A stretch of DNA of 64,000 nt, taken from Lagopus muta (taxonomy: Eukaryota; Chordata; Aves; Galliformes; Phasianidae). The notes beneath the pieces were generated by a model that was given only the letters and a program-made list of their open reading frames with translations, did not search any database and had not been told where the DNA came from. Positions 12,401-25,448 of this stretch are shown one piece after another. Within the stretch, counting starts at the first letter, position 1; each line of letters opens with the position of its first letter. Position numbers and translations under genes: made by a program. Where the stretch lies: contig NC_064435.1 of the NCBI RefSeq assembly GCF_023343835.1, forward strand, positions 58,363,634-58,427,633. The letters are read 5' to 3'.

Positions 12401-14113
12401 ATAAAGTCCTATCCTCAGGAAACCATCCCACTACCAGCATTGCAGTGCTCCAGCAACATTGCCAAGTGCTTGGCTGCTCCATCCTATCCCCTTAACTCAT
12501 GTCATCATGCTGTTTTCTCTGTTTTTCTCTCATTTTCACTCACAGCCTTTACCCTCATGCTTCCTGATGGGCTGTGTTGTGGTGTTACGCCCTCAGCACA
12601 CCAGCCTCAGACCTTTGTTTTCAGCACAGAGAGGCGGAAGCATTCCGCATGCAGTGAGCTGTGCCTTGCATCACTAAGCGGGGAAGCTGTTTATTCTGTC
12701 AGCCCACCCCAGCCAGGCCACATTCATTTTGTGACTTTAAGAAAGGGGCTGGATGACAAAAAAAACAAGTTGTGTTTTACAGGATTCTGTAAGAGGGCTA
12801 TCCAAAAACAGGAACCAAAAAAGTGGGAAGGAGGGCACTTCAGCTTCAGGCTTTGGTGAGATGCTGGTTTGGAGAGCCTAGAAAGTCACCTGAGCACCAA
12901 CACCTGCAGTCTCTGACTGGCTAGTTGCTTCTTTTTCTGTGAGAACTGGTTAAATGCCATTTGTTTATTATTTGACCTGTTTTTTTTCCCTCACTGCTGT
13001 TATTATTAGTGATCTAGAAATACTGCAGACAAACAGAAGCCAAACAATCTGCCTTCAAGACGTGGAGAAAGGGAAAAAAAAGATCAAAGATTTTCAATTA
13101 AAATACAGGGAGACAACAAAGGACAATATGCCCCTGATTCCAGTTATTTTTAAATTCCAGGCCTGATCATCTCTGCGGCAACACCCCATTAAAAATAGGA
13201 CTCCAGCTGCTCCAGGACAGCTGTGGGATTTCCGGGGTGGTGATGGGCATCCCACACAGCCCTTTGCTCCGGATCAGCTTGGACCTACCCACACAGCCCA
13301 CAGACCCAACCCTGAACAGCAGCTGTGCAGAGCAGGGGATCCAAGCAGTCTGCATAGATAAGAGCAAGAACAGCTGCTCCATGCTGTGCAGCCACCTTGC
13401 AACTCTGCCCTCATCTGGCCTGAACAGGTCTGTCCGTGTTCTAGGAGAAATGTTCTTAAAGCCAAGTTTATAGGCCAAACACCTCTTATTAAAATCCATC
13501 TATCTGGTTCAAGTAAACACTGTTGCCTTGGTGATGAGGAACTGGGACTTTTCCTTCCTCTGCACTGCAGTGAGTGTGCCACATGCCTGTTCCATTGTGG
13601 GCATGGGAGATAAGCTAGAAGGGCTGGTGGGAGCTGCAGGACAACCATCCATTGTCCCCCAGTAGTCATGCTGGGGGTGCAAGACTGCTTGTCTTTGCTA
13701 AAGGCTTCCCATGTGCTGGATGCTCAGCATGTTGGGAGGTAGACATCTCAGACACAGTTTGGGGTGAAAATATAAGATAAATTATATCTCTGAGGTACAC
13801 ACCTGCTGGAATATGGCACCGCTGTGCACATGGGAACAACTTTAGTGGATGCAGCTTGTTCAAAATAGCAGCAGTTTGTTCTCCATGGGCTGTGCAGTAG
13901 CTGGCTCTCACAGAAGAGGCATGGAAAGAAGTGTGGCCCCATAGACAGTGGACAAGCTGTGGCACCAGTCTTGTGCGGCTTTAGATATGGTGCCTGAGAG
14001 GTACTTCCAAGGAAAGTGTAATGTCTTGCTTTGTTTTAGGGGAGAGAAAAGTTGCTTAACCTGAACTGTTGCTAAATGAAGAACATGTCTCAACTTCAGG
14101 GAACTCTGAGTTA
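12401..14113. other. Unique sequence
   Basis: No repeat recognised. Overlapping 131-codon (minus, 13274-13669) and 139-codon (plus, 12440-12859) frames have no recognised homology. Confidence 0.55.
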
Positions 14114-14260
14114 ATCATAGAATAATAGAATGCTTAGTTTTAGAAGGGACCTTTAAGACCACCTAGTTCCAACCGCCCTGATATAGGCAGGGACACTTCC
14201 CTATAGATCGGGTTGCTCAAGGTCCCATCCAGTCTGACCTCCAATACTTACAGGGAGGGG
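14114..14260 (-). mobile_element. CR1 fragment, diverged
   Basis: Minus-strand CR1 3' end: ATCATAGAATAATAGAATG, then 'agaagggacctttaagacc', 'ccctgatataggcagggac' and 'gttgctcaaggtcccatcc'. The 5' edge is uncertain. Confidence 0.8.
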
Positions 14261-17200
14261 AATTCACAGTCCTCTGTCAGTGATGGAGTGACAGCCTGGC
14301 AGTGCGTCCTGACCTCCTCAAGGAATAGCTGATGTAGGAGTAATATAAGCAAAAAGAGATGGAATACAACCAGCAGCACTAATTAGGGTTTTATTGAAAA
14401 GAATTGTTTTGGTACTAGACTTGGACTTCTGTGAGAAATAGTACTTGGTACTGCATGAGAGCTTGACTAAGAAACTTGAAATGATGTAGGTCAGTTTGGG
14501 GTGTGCTGGATGGATTCAAAGCAAGTCTCAGAGATAGAAGTAAACCAGCTGAGGAGTCATCAAGGATGCCCGCATATTGTGTGAACCTGCACAGATTGGT
14601 TTTATCCCTGTGGGATTTAACTCTTAATGCCCAAGATCTGACTGTGACCATATGCTGAAGGCTCTATGTCTGAGGAAGTAGTAAATAACTGTGACAAAAG
14701 ATTACTGGGAGAGTGAGCTGATTCATCTGGGTTTAGGATGGGCATATCTGCAGGTGAAGGATGTGGGCCATGATTATGGAATAGTGTTGATGATATTCTC
14801 AAATTTTGATGCTGAATGTGTTGAAGATTGTAGAGGAAAATCTTACGAGGAGTATATCCTCGTGTGATGCTGGGGCCTGAAAGGATTCAACCAGTCCTTG
14901 TATATATTAACTTATCCTTGAAGCAATCCTGATAGATTGCATACACAAGTGTGAGCAGCAAATCATCTAACTTCTGGATTTATCCCTGGTGTAACAGGGA
15001 CAATCTGCTCCATGCTCATGTCTACATCTCCAAGATATTGGTCCCAGAAAGATTCATGAGAATGCCCCAAAGCCTTAAAACTCACACCTTATACAGAAAG
15101 AGCCATTGACAACGGTCTGTTTGACAAGGGTAAGAGTGGTGTGAGTACAGTCTGTGGGCAGTTGTATGAGGCACACACCTACAGCATGAGTAAGTTGTTT
15201 GCTGTCCTGGGCAACAAACTCCAAAACCAAGACAAATTAGCACCAAAAGTAAAATGCAGCTTTTTTAAACTAACTAATCTCTGGGATAACTTAGATAGTA
15301 ATCAATCTCTGGGATAACTTTAGAAGTTGCATGGCAGCTCTGCCATCACCTATTTCTATATCATGCCGGATGTTAAAAAAAGAAAAAAGAAAAGAGAACA
15401 AAACAAGCCCACACCCTCAGAGCTCTGGTTTGAAAGTTCCAGCTCAGCAGCTGCCAAATGACTCCAGCTGGCCCAAAAACCCACAGCCAGGTTTTAGCTG
15501 GTACGTGCTCTCTACAGTTTGGGGTTTCAGGTGTCGTAGTGGTGCTGGCTCTGCCCAACATTCCCTGTGAGGTACCAGGGAGGGTGCACCCAGCCCCCAG
15601 CCACCAGATTTAGCAAGCCCCTGACAGAAATAGATTTCTTGTGTAGTTACACAGCAGCAGAGTTTTAATTTCCAGTCTCAGCCTAAGCAAGCATGAGAGC
15701 ACAGGTGTTGGCTCAGCACCTTGCAGGATTAACACAGTTAGAGAAGTTCATGTGCTGAGCTGGGCTCTTCCAAACCTTATCAGGGAGGTTGGACATCTTA
15801 CTCTTATAAGAAGAGCAGGTCTACCCCCAGTATGGGTGGACTTACATGGTCTTGGGAGCTCAGCAGGAGCACCGCAAAGCACAGCAGCACCAGCAGACCC
15901 ACCAGAGGTTTTGTTAAGCACAGGTCTGCTTCTGTATACAGGCTATCTTTGCCACTGCCTGTTTTTTTCCCCCACACCCTGTAATTGAAACTGCTGTTGC
16001 ACCTCTCTTTGCCAATCTTAACCAGCCAAAAATACATTTACCTGCTAACCTGCCCAGGAGAACAAAGAGAAGGATGAAGGCGAGGGTGAATGCTGTGCCC
16101 TATTAACATGGGGCTTCCAGTTGAAAGTCTGGGAGCCAGCATCCTGCTGTGAGCTGCATGCGGATGGAGTGGAAGATGTGGGCACCAGCCCCTAAGCCAA
16201 AGAGTGATTCAGGTTGGAAGAGACCTCTTGCTCCCAGCAAGGTCACACAGAGGTTCTAAGAATGTCCCTGCCCTGGAAAAGGCAGCCTCCTCTAGCTAAT
16301 GCTCTTGCTAGCTGTGCTGGATGGCTCTGCCAGAAACAACATAGCTGGGAGGCTCGAAAGGACTTCTCAAGAACTGTATCTTTCCTGATACAAATATCAA
16401 ATACATTCTTCTCTTCCCCTCCTACCCTGCTGGTTAAGAACATCAGCTACAGACTTCAGAAACAGCAGCAACACCCACCTAAATCCCGTCACAAAAACCC
16501 GCATGGAATAGGAGCAGGTTGCTGATCATTGCAAGAGGCAGTCTCCCCTGGACGAGGGTGAGCTGTGGGCACGCAGTTCCCAGCACAGGCTGATCTGTCC
16601 CAGGGGTGCCAGCTCCTCCCCGGGCCGTTGGGATTTTTGCCCAAATGCAAATGCTCCGACCTCTCCTTTCTGCAAATCCTTTGCCCCTCTGAGCCAGAAC
16701 TATGACACAGGGCAAGGAGCCGGGTCATATATACGTGAGAAATGTATCTGAGCACAGACAGTACATCACTGAAGTTGCTTTCTTTTCTGGGCTGATGCCT
16801 TTCAGTGAGGCTCGGATAACTTGATTTGGCACCATTCACTGCTAAGTTTTCCATACCAACCGCAGCTGAGCTTTGTTTAAATGAGGTTTGCTGAAGCAGT
16901 GCTGCAAGTGAGTTTAAAGGGTCACAGTCCCTGGAGCTGGTCCAGGCAGCTCTTTGTGCCTCCAGCTCCCTTGGAAACTGCTTAGGGCTGGGAGATTTGC
17001 ATGAGCCATATCCCCCAGCCTTGCTCAAGTGCAGATGGGAGCAAGGCACAAATTACAACCTGTGGGCCCTCCAGTTGTCGGGATGAGAAAGTACAGTACC
17101 AACTCTACCCTGGGCTGCAGAGGCTGGAGAGGAGGAGGCTAATTTTGCAGAGACTATTTAGGTAGCCTATTGCCTTCAGCCCCTGTAGGCAGCCCCTAAT

Positions 17201-17750
17201 GCTTTAAGGGCAGCTGCACGTGTGGCAATGAATGGCAAATGTGCAGCTTTGCAGCTGTTGTAGAAAACACGCTTGGTGTGTCCACCCAGCTTTCTTCTTC
17301 TGCAATAAGCTCCTTGCTGAGGAAGCAAGCTGCTGAGCAGTGCTTTATTGTGTCTGGGGTTGCTTTTGTTCCCTATTCTCTCAGGGAAAAGAAAGCCTGA
17401 TTACCCTGACACTTTGGATTCAGCAGAGAACTTCAGATTTATCCGAGAAATACCACCCAAGCTAGGACTGCCTTTAGTCTGTGCAGGAGAATGATTAGTT
17501 GAATAAAAGATGACTTTACCTTCCTCAAAGGCATCATCTTCTTCCCCAGATGCAACCGGGTCTTCTTGGGTGTGCTGCATCGTGGTGAGGGTGCAGCTCA
17601 GGGCAGCAGCCAGAACTGAATGCTCACACCGGTTCCTACACTAAGAGAGACTATTTCCTCTCACTGGTTTCCTAAACATCGTGCTTGCAACAGCTTCCGC
17701 TTCTGCCTTTGTGAAAGCAGACTCATTCATACAAATAGTGAGAACTATTG
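14261..17750. other. Unique sequence, includes a 186-codon minus frame
   Basis: It holds the 17-bp direct repeat at 15275. A 186-codon minus-strand frame at 16489-17049 has balanced composition but no recognised domain. A possible CR1 scrap ('caggttggaagagacctctt', near 16210) is too short to call. Confidence 0.5.
15275..15319. repeat. 17-bp direct repeat
   Basis: AATCTCTGGGATAACTT occurs at 15275-15291 and 15303-15319, 28 bp apart. Part of the spacer is also similar. It is a small local duplication. Confidence 0.85.
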
Positions 17751-17827
17751 GTGATAGGTGGATGGTTGGACTGGATGATCTTTTAGGTCTTTTCCAGCCT
17801 TGGTGATTCTATCATTCTATTTCTATG
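17751..17827 (+). mobile_element. Short CR1 3' end
   Basis: Plus-strand CR1 terminus of about 75 bp: 'gttggactggatgatctttt', 'aggtcttttccagccttgg', then 'tgattctatcattctattt'. Only the 3' tip remains. Confidence 0.85.
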
Positions 17828-19525
17828 AAATAATGATCCATTGTCTTACTGTTGGCCTTGGGAGCAGCTTTGAGTTGTGCAGAGGAGGGGAGAGGAGGGA
17901 ATAGAAGGGGAGAGGAGAGATCAGCAGAACCATAGACATCTAAAGTAAAACTTTCTGTCAATAACAGGCATGTTATTTGTAGACCTCTGTCACTACTAAT
18001 TCTGCATCTCACCATCCCTTTCACTGGTTGTTTTCTGAACTTTATGAAGCAAGTTGACTCCCTCCTGCCAGGTCCCTCAGTCTGTAAGAAGGCCATACCC
18101 AGGAACTTAGGCTTGCATAAAAACACACTTGGTGTGTACAGTCAGGTGATGCTCGAACCTTGGGTACTCCCAATGCTTCATGAGGCCACTCACATGGAAT
18201 TCATGTGCATATGTGTACATGCAGGTGTGGGGACTGAAAGTGATAGCCTGCCCCATCTCTGCTGTCAGCATGATGGCAGCAGATTTGCTCTGAGCTCTGA
18301 TCACTTGCTCTTGTATTCGCATGTGCCACCACACTCTTGAAAGTGCGACTCCCAGCACAGTGGTGGTCACTGTAGCTTCCAGCAGATGAGTCACAACCAG
18401 AGATGAGTTCATCTCTAGTTAGTGTTTTGGGTTTTTTTATCCTCTTGAAAGCTCTGCCACTGGGTTTCTGCAGGGCTGAAAGACAGCTGACCTCCTGGGC
18501 AGCACACAGCTTAAACAAGCCCGGGTGGAGAAGATGAGATATAAGGCAGAAGAAGCCCCATTAGGGAACCTAAACCTAACCCCAGCCCAGGCCTCAGAGC
18601 CACGTGCATCTGTCCCAAAGCAAATCCTGTGGCGGTACTTTTGATGATACAGGAAGGCCTAAATCCCCTTCCCAGCTTGAGTACTGTTCCCTGGAAGGTG
18701 CCTCCTCCTGTCCCCTTCTTTCATGATGCCCACTTGGTCAGGCTTCCTTCTGCCTCCTTTCCCAGGAGAGAAGCTGTTTTCCCAGCTGGGTATGGAAGAA
18801 GCTGAATTTTGGTGTAATTGCTGTCAGTTCCAGGCAGAATGCCTCTCCCCGAGGAGCTCAGGTCCCAGGAGGCCCTCTCTCACTTGTCTTTGCTTTAATA
18901 CCATACTTGTTCAAGTCCCCATGGAGAAAATAAGGCAGTTTGGTCTAGTGGCTAAGGGAGAAGTCTTGGCTCTGGCCCTGCTGGGCCAGCTTGGGGATAA
19001 CAGTTCTCTTTTGTAAACTTCCTCTCTTCATCCTTTTTCTTTGCCCATTTATTGAAGTGAATTCTGCAGGTAGGGACAATCTCTGACTAGGTCTGCAAGC
19101 TGAAGCCTATTGCATACAGTCCTAAGGAGCATCCTTCGGCCTCAGTAAGGCTCTCCTGACCTCACAGTGCTGGCAAGTAGATGGAGAAAGTGGTAAAAAG
19201 AGAGAAGCACTGCTATGGGATGCTAAAAGGAAATGAAGCAGAAGGGATCAGTTAAGAGAGTGGACAGAGAGAGAAGCACTGTTGTGGAGGGAGGGGTTCC
19301 CTCCTTCCTGGGCATTTCTGAAGGGGAAAGTGCTGATCCTGGGGGGTGGTGAGAAAGCTACAGGCTAGTCACAGAAAGGAGAAGTGCAGACGGAAGGGCA
19401 GCCACAGGGTGTACATTGCATTAAAGTGCTTCCTGGCAAGAACTACTCCCAGCAATGGGCAGTCGCTGTGTTTCACTTCCTTGAAATATCAGGAGAAACG
19501 TGAGCTTCTGAAAGGCCATGGAGTG
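17828..19525. other. Unique sequence
   Basis: A purine-rich GGGGAGAGGAGGG run occurs at 17880-17925. Frames are below 106 codons. Nothing recognised. Confidence 0.55.
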
Positions 19526-19680
19526 CATAGAATGATTTGGGTTGGAAGAAACTTTAAAGTCCACCCAGCCCCAGCCCCTGCCAGGGCAGGGCTGCCCCCC
19601 ACCAGCTCAGCTGCCCAGGGCCCTGTCCAACCTGACCTTGACCACCTCCAAGGATGGGGCACCACAGCTTCTCTGGGCAA
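19526..19680 (-). mobile_element. CR1 fragment
   Basis: Minus-strand CR1: CATAGAATGATTTGGGTTGG, 'agggcagggctgccccccac', 'cagctcagctgcccaggg' and 'ggggcaccacagcttctctg'. It is 5' truncated near 19680. Part of the long open frame at 19346-19726 is made of this element. Confidence 0.9.
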
Positions 19681-20442
19681 AGAGGGGCTTCTGAGGACTA
19701 AGGAGGACCAGAATAGGCTTTGCTGATCCTGCTGAGTACTTTGGAGCTCAATTCTGATTAATGTTAAGGTTAGTGGTGCTGCACATAGGGGTGTAAATTG
19801 CTCAAACCATGCAGCCAGCCTCTCAAGAAGAAACCTGGGGAAAATAATGTGCTACAGAAATAGTGACTCTGCTGTGTTATGCTGCAACAGGAGCTCTTTT
19901 GTAAGTCGGTCATGGGAAGTGTTAGCCATTTACTTCAGGAAGATGAAGGAGCAAACGACTCTATCCTGGTTATTGTGGCAGTTCCCTTTTGTGCTGCATT
20001 TCCCTGGGAAGTTATTTCCTCACCCGCTGTTTTCAGTCGGCATCTCCGGATGCCTGTTACCTTGACAGCCCTTTTTGTTTTTAGTTTTGGGAATTAAAAG
20101 GGATCAAAAGCTGTCCTCTCTCCCAAAACCAGCTGTCACAATCATGAGCGCACCAGCCGGGCTGGTGATGAATGGTAATGACTCAGCACCCATTGCAAAT
20201 GCACAAAGACGAGTCACTTTGATTCGTTCCCGTTTGTCTCATTGTCTCATGATGGCAACTTCACCTTCATCCCCACAGCACACAGCGTTCTACCAGGCCT
20301 CCGGATGACCATTGTGCCCTTTCCTTGAGGCAGGATAGCTCAGCACAGAATGTCACTAGGGTCCCTGCCCACCTTTGCATTTGGGGAGCTGTAATTTCAC
20401 CCTGCTGGTTGGCATGCCTGTGTCTCTGCTGTTCATGGATCT
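19681..20442. other. Unique sequence
   Basis: Short frames only, with no repeat or RNA gene recognised. Confidence 0.55.
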
Positions 20443-20670
20443 CTCAGGTTGGATATAAGGAAAAAATACTTCTCATAAAGAGCAGTGAGGCAGTAGCACA
20501 GGCTGCCCAGGGAGTTGGTGGGGTCACCGTCCCTGGAGGTGTTCAAGAAATGTGTGGATGTGGCACTGAGGGATGTGGTTGAGCAGCACGGTGGAGATGG
20601 ACTGATGGATGGACGAGATGATCTTAGTGCCTTTTTTCAACCTTAATGATTCTGTGATTCTACTATTCTA
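20443..20670 (+). mobile_element. CR1 fragment
   Basis: Plus-strand CR1 3' end: 'caggttggatataagg', 'gtgaggcagtagcacaggct', 'ccctggaggtgttcaag', 'gatgatcttagtgcc', ending 'gattctgtgattctac'. It belongs to the same family as 861-1130. A 30-T tract starts about 50 bp beyond its 3' end. Confidence 0.9.
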
Positions 20671-20715
20671 ACCATATAAAGTGGCTTCCTCCCAGCTGTA
20701 TTTTTTAGCAATCCA

Positions 20716-20718
<3 letters not shown>

Positions 20719-20748
<30 letters not shown>
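20719..20748. repeat. Poly(T) tract, 30 T
   Basis: Run of 30 T about 50 bp beyond the 3' end of the plus-strand CR1 at 20443-20670. A mixed A/G-rich run follows at 20850-20871. Confidence 0.95.
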
Positions 20749-22689
20749 CCCTCTGTACACACAAGAAGTGCATACAATCTTATTCCTTCTGAGCTGTTTC
20801 AAAACTCAGTAACTTTATCTGCTGGCTAACAAGGCCCCACTCCACACTAAAAAAAAAAAAGAAAAGAAAAACAACGGAATCCACCCTGCAGGTACTGCAC
20901 AGCTCTTGTGAGTGTGCTTTTCACAAAACCACAATCTGATACTGCTACCAGAAAAAGCCACCACCCATGGTCTAAGAACCAGTCAACAAAGCACAGGGGA
21001 GACAAGGGCAATGTCAAAAACAAGGGTGGATCAAGCAAGAGCTGGCAGCTTTTAGAACAACTCTTACCAAATGTCTCTACCATTATTTCTCTTCCCTTGC
21101 AACTTACTTTAAGCAGCTCCCATCTCAGCAACCTGCCCTGCCATCTAGCATTGGCCATGTGTGGCACATGGTTCCAGCCTGCACGTGTCTGCTGTTCCAA
21201 GAGCCACATCTTTTCTAGAGAAGCCTGCTGAGTGTGCTTTCTTTTTTTTTCACCTGCTTTCCTGGTGTCCTCAGGAAAGCACACCAGGTCTGAGCAGGAT
21301 GCATTAGTCATGTGCTAAATATGGGACAGAAATAATAATTTAGCACTTGCAAAGAGGACAGTAATTACTTCATGGTTAGCTTGTAGCCTAAGAAAGGGGA
21401 GTTATGCTCGGTACCACATGTACAGATGGGAAAATTGCCCTCAGTGGTGAAGAATTGGGTTCTTGGGCAGTATTTCTACCACATTGCAGATGGTCTTCTC
21501 AAGAAAGATTTTTGCCACACCAGGGAAAGAAAATATTTTGTGCAGTTCACTTGCTTTGTTTATATATTCTTTGACAAGTCTGAAATACAGTACTAAACCT
21601 ATGTCAGACTCTAAAGGTAAGGAAAAAAAGAATTTTTGACCCAGCATAAAAACACTGTGTTGTGGCATTTTATTTGCAAATGCAAGTCTAAAAGCCAAGA
21701 TATTTTTACTTTACAAAAGGTCTAAAAGTGTGCCATTTGGCTGTGTTAGATGAGGTTATTTTAATTAATCTCTACCTTAAATTCCAAAATGTCCACAAAC
21801 AACAGGAGAGGAGGGCTGACCCTTTTCTGCCCTGCTGTGCTGGTATGGAAGGGAGGGGTCTTAAACAGGCATCTGCCCTACCCAGGCCCTTCCTGCCTCA
21901 GCACCCAACACACAGCCAAGTCCTGCCCCTGAGGCTCTGTTGTTGCCCCATGTCATTTTAGGGCTGTCTGGGCAGAGAAGCTGCCTTGGAAGAATAACCT
22001 GCACAGCAAATAAGAAGGAAAAAAAAAGGAAAAAAAAAAAAAGGAGGATTAGGAGGAAAGGAAGGTGACCTAAGGTATGAAAGGGATATGAGAAAGGTGG
22101 CTGAGGCTAGTTGCTGCTCAGTCTGGGGAGAGGAGTGCCCACAAAGATTTAGAATGTCTGTAGAGATTCTGCTCTGGATGTTGCTGCAGTGTCTGTTCTC
22201 GTGGTGAACAGCCTCCTTAGAAACATCAAGAATTTAGTTACGGTGTTGTGTCTAGTTGTTAACTCATTTGCAAGTTACAGGGACTCTGGAGACTTCAGTT
22301 ATATTTAGGCATTCTGTGCCAGTGATTGACTGAGCTTAGTGCAGTTTTCTCTTTGCCAAACTCTTGAAAGCTTTTGCACTTTTTCTTCAATTTTTTTTGC
22401 TTTCTATTTTTAGTGGGGACATTCGTGTGTTCCTCATGCTGTGTGCAGTGAACCACATGCCCTGGAGGTCACTTAAACGTGTGTTTAGGTGTGTCACTGC
22501 TATCCACAGCACCACAGCACCTACCACATCCCATCAGGCTCATCAAAGAGAACTTTGGCTTTCTTCTCTGTTCTCTTACCCCATTTTTCATGAAGATATC
22601 ACTTAGCCTATTAAAGTAAATTATTTCCTTCTCATGGCAAAATCCTATTTCAGTTTAAAGGGATTCAAAGGCGAGACAGCCTAGATGAA
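20749..22689. other. Unique sequence with low-complexity runs
   Basis: A/G runs at 20850-20871 and 22018-22042. A 154-codon minus frame (20847-21311) opens from a Phe-coding homopolymer and is not recognised. Confidence 0.55.
22018..22042. repeat. A-rich tract
   Basis: A runs broken by GG (AAAAAAAA-GG-AAAAAAAAAAAA-GG). It is low-complexity sequence with no attached element recognised. Confidence 0.85.
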
Positions 22690-23075
22690 AGGCCTGCAGA
22701 ATGAGTATTATCAGAACGAGTATTATCAGAATGAGTATAAATTTTTCTCAGTAAGTAGTTCCCAGTGGCTCATTGAAAGAAAGTACATGGTCAAGTGTGA
22801 TTTTGCAGGGCTGAGCTTTGGACCTGGTACTATTCAATGTATCCTTTAATCCTACAGATGAATGAAATGGGCATGATAACACTTGTTACGTTTGCCTGGC
22901 TTCCAAGGAGTGCAGTACATTGCAGAACAGAATCAAAATTCAACCAAATCATGACACGCTGGAGAAGTGGTCTGGAAAGAATTAAATGCAATTCAAGAGA
23001 GAGCTGTGAAGTACTATGTTCAAGTAAGAATAAGTATCCTCATAGATGCAGGCTTAAATATCACATGTTCAGAAA
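22690..23075 (+). mobile_element. Probable old, diverged CR1-type LINE (ORF2 RT region)
   Basis: The stretch 'gggctgagctttggacctgg' followed by 'tactattcaatgtatc' resembles the CR1 RT segment for G-x-L-G-P-x-L-F-N-x-F. About 150 bp later, 'acgctggagaagtggtct' then 'cagatgcagg'-like text parallels the downstream L-E-K-W ... K-F-N-K-x-K-C-x-V-L region: the translated pieces 'SCEVLCSSKNKYPHRCRL' sit where younger copies have 'KCKVLHLGRNN..HRYRL'. Frames shift repeatedly and the 3' end is not recognisable. It is much older than the other copies, and the call rests on weak, ordered similarity. Confidence 0.45.
22703..22738. repeat. 15-bp tandem repeat, 2.4 units
   Basis: GAGTATTATCAGAAC (22703-22717) is followed directly by GAGTATTATCAGAAT (22718-22732) and a partial third unit GAGTAT. 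It lies at the start of the old CR1-like segment. Confidence 0.85.
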
Positions 23076-25417
23076 AAGAGGCTGGAGGAAACCAAATGTG
23101 GGTTGGCAACAACACATGAAAACAGCAGAAAATGTGCTAGCTGGTGTGATCAAAAACAGAGGCATGAAGTAATTCTCTCACTGTGGTCAGGGTCAGCAAG
23201 GCCTCTGACAATGGAGATGCCTTCTGTGAGAGACTATTTGGTGAAAGTCTTGTGAAGAGCAATAAGTCTGATCAGAAGGCTAGAAAACTGGAAATTAAGG
23301 TAAACACAGGAGGAACTGAAATCCCTTTTCTTGAAGGAAAGAAGATCAAGACAGGGTATAAAAGTGGTCCTGAAGCCCTCTTCTTGACCTCTGTGTTGCA
23401 CAAGGAGTCATGAACTCAAACTGCAGAAGAGAAGATGTAATTTAGGTAGGAAACTACAGAAACAAGGAAGAAGCAAGTTTGGAAAAAAAATCTGTGAAGC
23501 AGGAAAATAGTGCTTGAGTGAGTCAGTGTTGAGTGAATCAGGGCTGCTTTAAACTTAGAAAGCGTCTGTGGGGCTTTGAAGAACAGAGTAGACAAGTAGC
23601 TATTGGGAATAATGCAAGAATAGTTGAAGGGAAGGGCAATGGAAATAGGGGAATCTCTTGAGGTTACACTCAATACTATTGGACACAGCAGCTGTTGAAC
23701 AATACTTCATTTCTACTTGATGACTTTCTTTCTCAGCAACACTAAGCTGAGAACTTTATTGTCCAGCTGCTTGAAGGGCTCAACACATTCCAGTGGCTCT
23801 CAGTTGGCATGGAAATATCTTTGCCTTTCTCTAAGAAATCTTCACATTTGTTTTTTGGTTTTTTTTTACCTTCTTTCCTACCTCCTAGTTATTTTCACAC
23901 CTATTCTTCTGTAATCCTGCAAGACAAAGTATTTTTTCCTCCTCTGATGTTTAAATCCCATGGGTTTCTTTCAGAATTATTTCAGATTGTTTTCATAAAC
24001 TGTAGAAGAGATGCAGTCTGCACACAATATTAACATTCAAACTATCTGATGCTGTCCCCTGCAAAACCAATAAGTATGCTCAATCCCTGTAACCATTAAA
24101 ACCTTACATCTCAGTAAGGGTTTTTACATTAATCATGTAATCATTTACTAACTTGAACAGACTCTAAAATTGACCAATTTCCTAATTTCCTAATTTCCTG
24201 TATACTAGCAGTTTTTATTCAAACAATTATGCCAAATAATCATTGTCTTTGGGCTTGGAGAAGATACAGGGAAGAAACTCATCTTGTTGTTAAGCTATAT
24301 GTCTCCAATCTTAGGTAAGGTAAATTCCAAGTTGATTTCCAACAAATTTTGCTGATATTTACATAAAGATATAGATACTTTTTCTCCAGGTAAACTATGA
24401 GAAATTGAGTTAAAGCTCAGGTCGCTTATTTTAGACTGTTAATTCACACTGTGAAACAAATAGTGTCTGCAGATGAACGCTTCTCCATCACATTTAATTA
24501 AATCATCTCTCTGGCCTTTACTGCTCTGTTCTATGTGCTCCCTGTTTGCAGTTTCTCCAGCCATTGGAAAGAGTTCAGGAGTTGACCTTCTCCCTTAGTC
24601 TTCTCTACATCTTTCAGCTCCAGTCAGTATAGTATTCATCCTGCTGCTGTGAAATGGATCTTTACCACTCTGGTGGTTCTCTGCCTGGCAGTTGTAAGGA
24701 ATTGCTGCTGGTTTCCATGGAACCTGGATTAGGTGCTTTCTTTCAGACTGTGTCACTCACACCTGCTACCAAGGCCCTCGGAGGTCTGAGCATTTAATTC
24801 CAAAGCCAACAGACAGGTGATTTTTCCTTCCTGTGCATTTCTAGCAACCACGGTTCAGTTAGCTGTGGGGACGCATTGAAGCGTGACCAAGAGACTTGTC
24901 TTGGTTTTAGAAAAATATACAAACTAATGTCTCCAAAGGACAGAGAAGCTCTGCTATATGGCCTGTTGAATGTGATAGCGAAGGGGAATATTTTGTTAAT
25001 TACGCAGAGTTGAAATGGGGATGTTCTATCCTGGATTTCAGCCCTTTTCTTTTGAGAACTCTTTCTGAAAAATAACCCCACTTTGTTCTTGCAACCTCTT
25101 GGTACATTGGTGCCACTCTGGGATCGAGTTCTCAGAATAATTACAACAGGAGGATTTACTTCTCTTTCTTTAGCCCTAGAATAAAAGCATAGCTGAGAAC
25201 GGAACCTGTGGTAAAGGAAAGCTCGCCGCAAGGCATCCCCGCCCTGCCTGCCTTCCTCCTTGGGCAAGCCACACAGGGCAGGTGTGGGGGCTGGATGTGC
25301 ACAGGGCTCTTAATAGCTCTCCTGGAGGACCTGCTTCGTTTTTACTCCTACTAAGTAGGACAGAAAAGAGGAATGTATAATTTTTTAGCACAGTGCTTCA
25401 CTTTTTTTTCTAACAAA
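23076..25417. other. AT-rich unique sequence
   Basis: A 76-codon plus frame follows the old CR1 relic (23183-23413) and may be its degraded continuation. A 157-codon minus frame at 24794-25267 is rich in Arg, Ser and Phe and is not recognised. Confidence 0.5.
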
Positions 25418-25448
25418 TCTTTTCCAACCTTGGTGATTCTATGATTTT
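25418..25448 (+). mobile_element. CR1 3' tip
   Basis: About 30 bp reading 'tcttttccaaccttggtg' then 'attctatgatttt'. This matches the last bases of plus-strand CR1s such as 17751-17827. No CR1 body precedes it, so it is a minimal relic or a very short insertion. Confidence 0.6.

Noticed and set aside
14261-15270. Possible retroviral or LTR sequence suggested by scattered short motifs
   Set aside because: No paired LTRs, primer-binding site, polypurine tract or coding similarity could be made out.
16205-16235. Possible CR1 scrap ('caggttggaagagacctctt')
   Set aside because: About 25 bp with no terminal octamer or body; too short to call.
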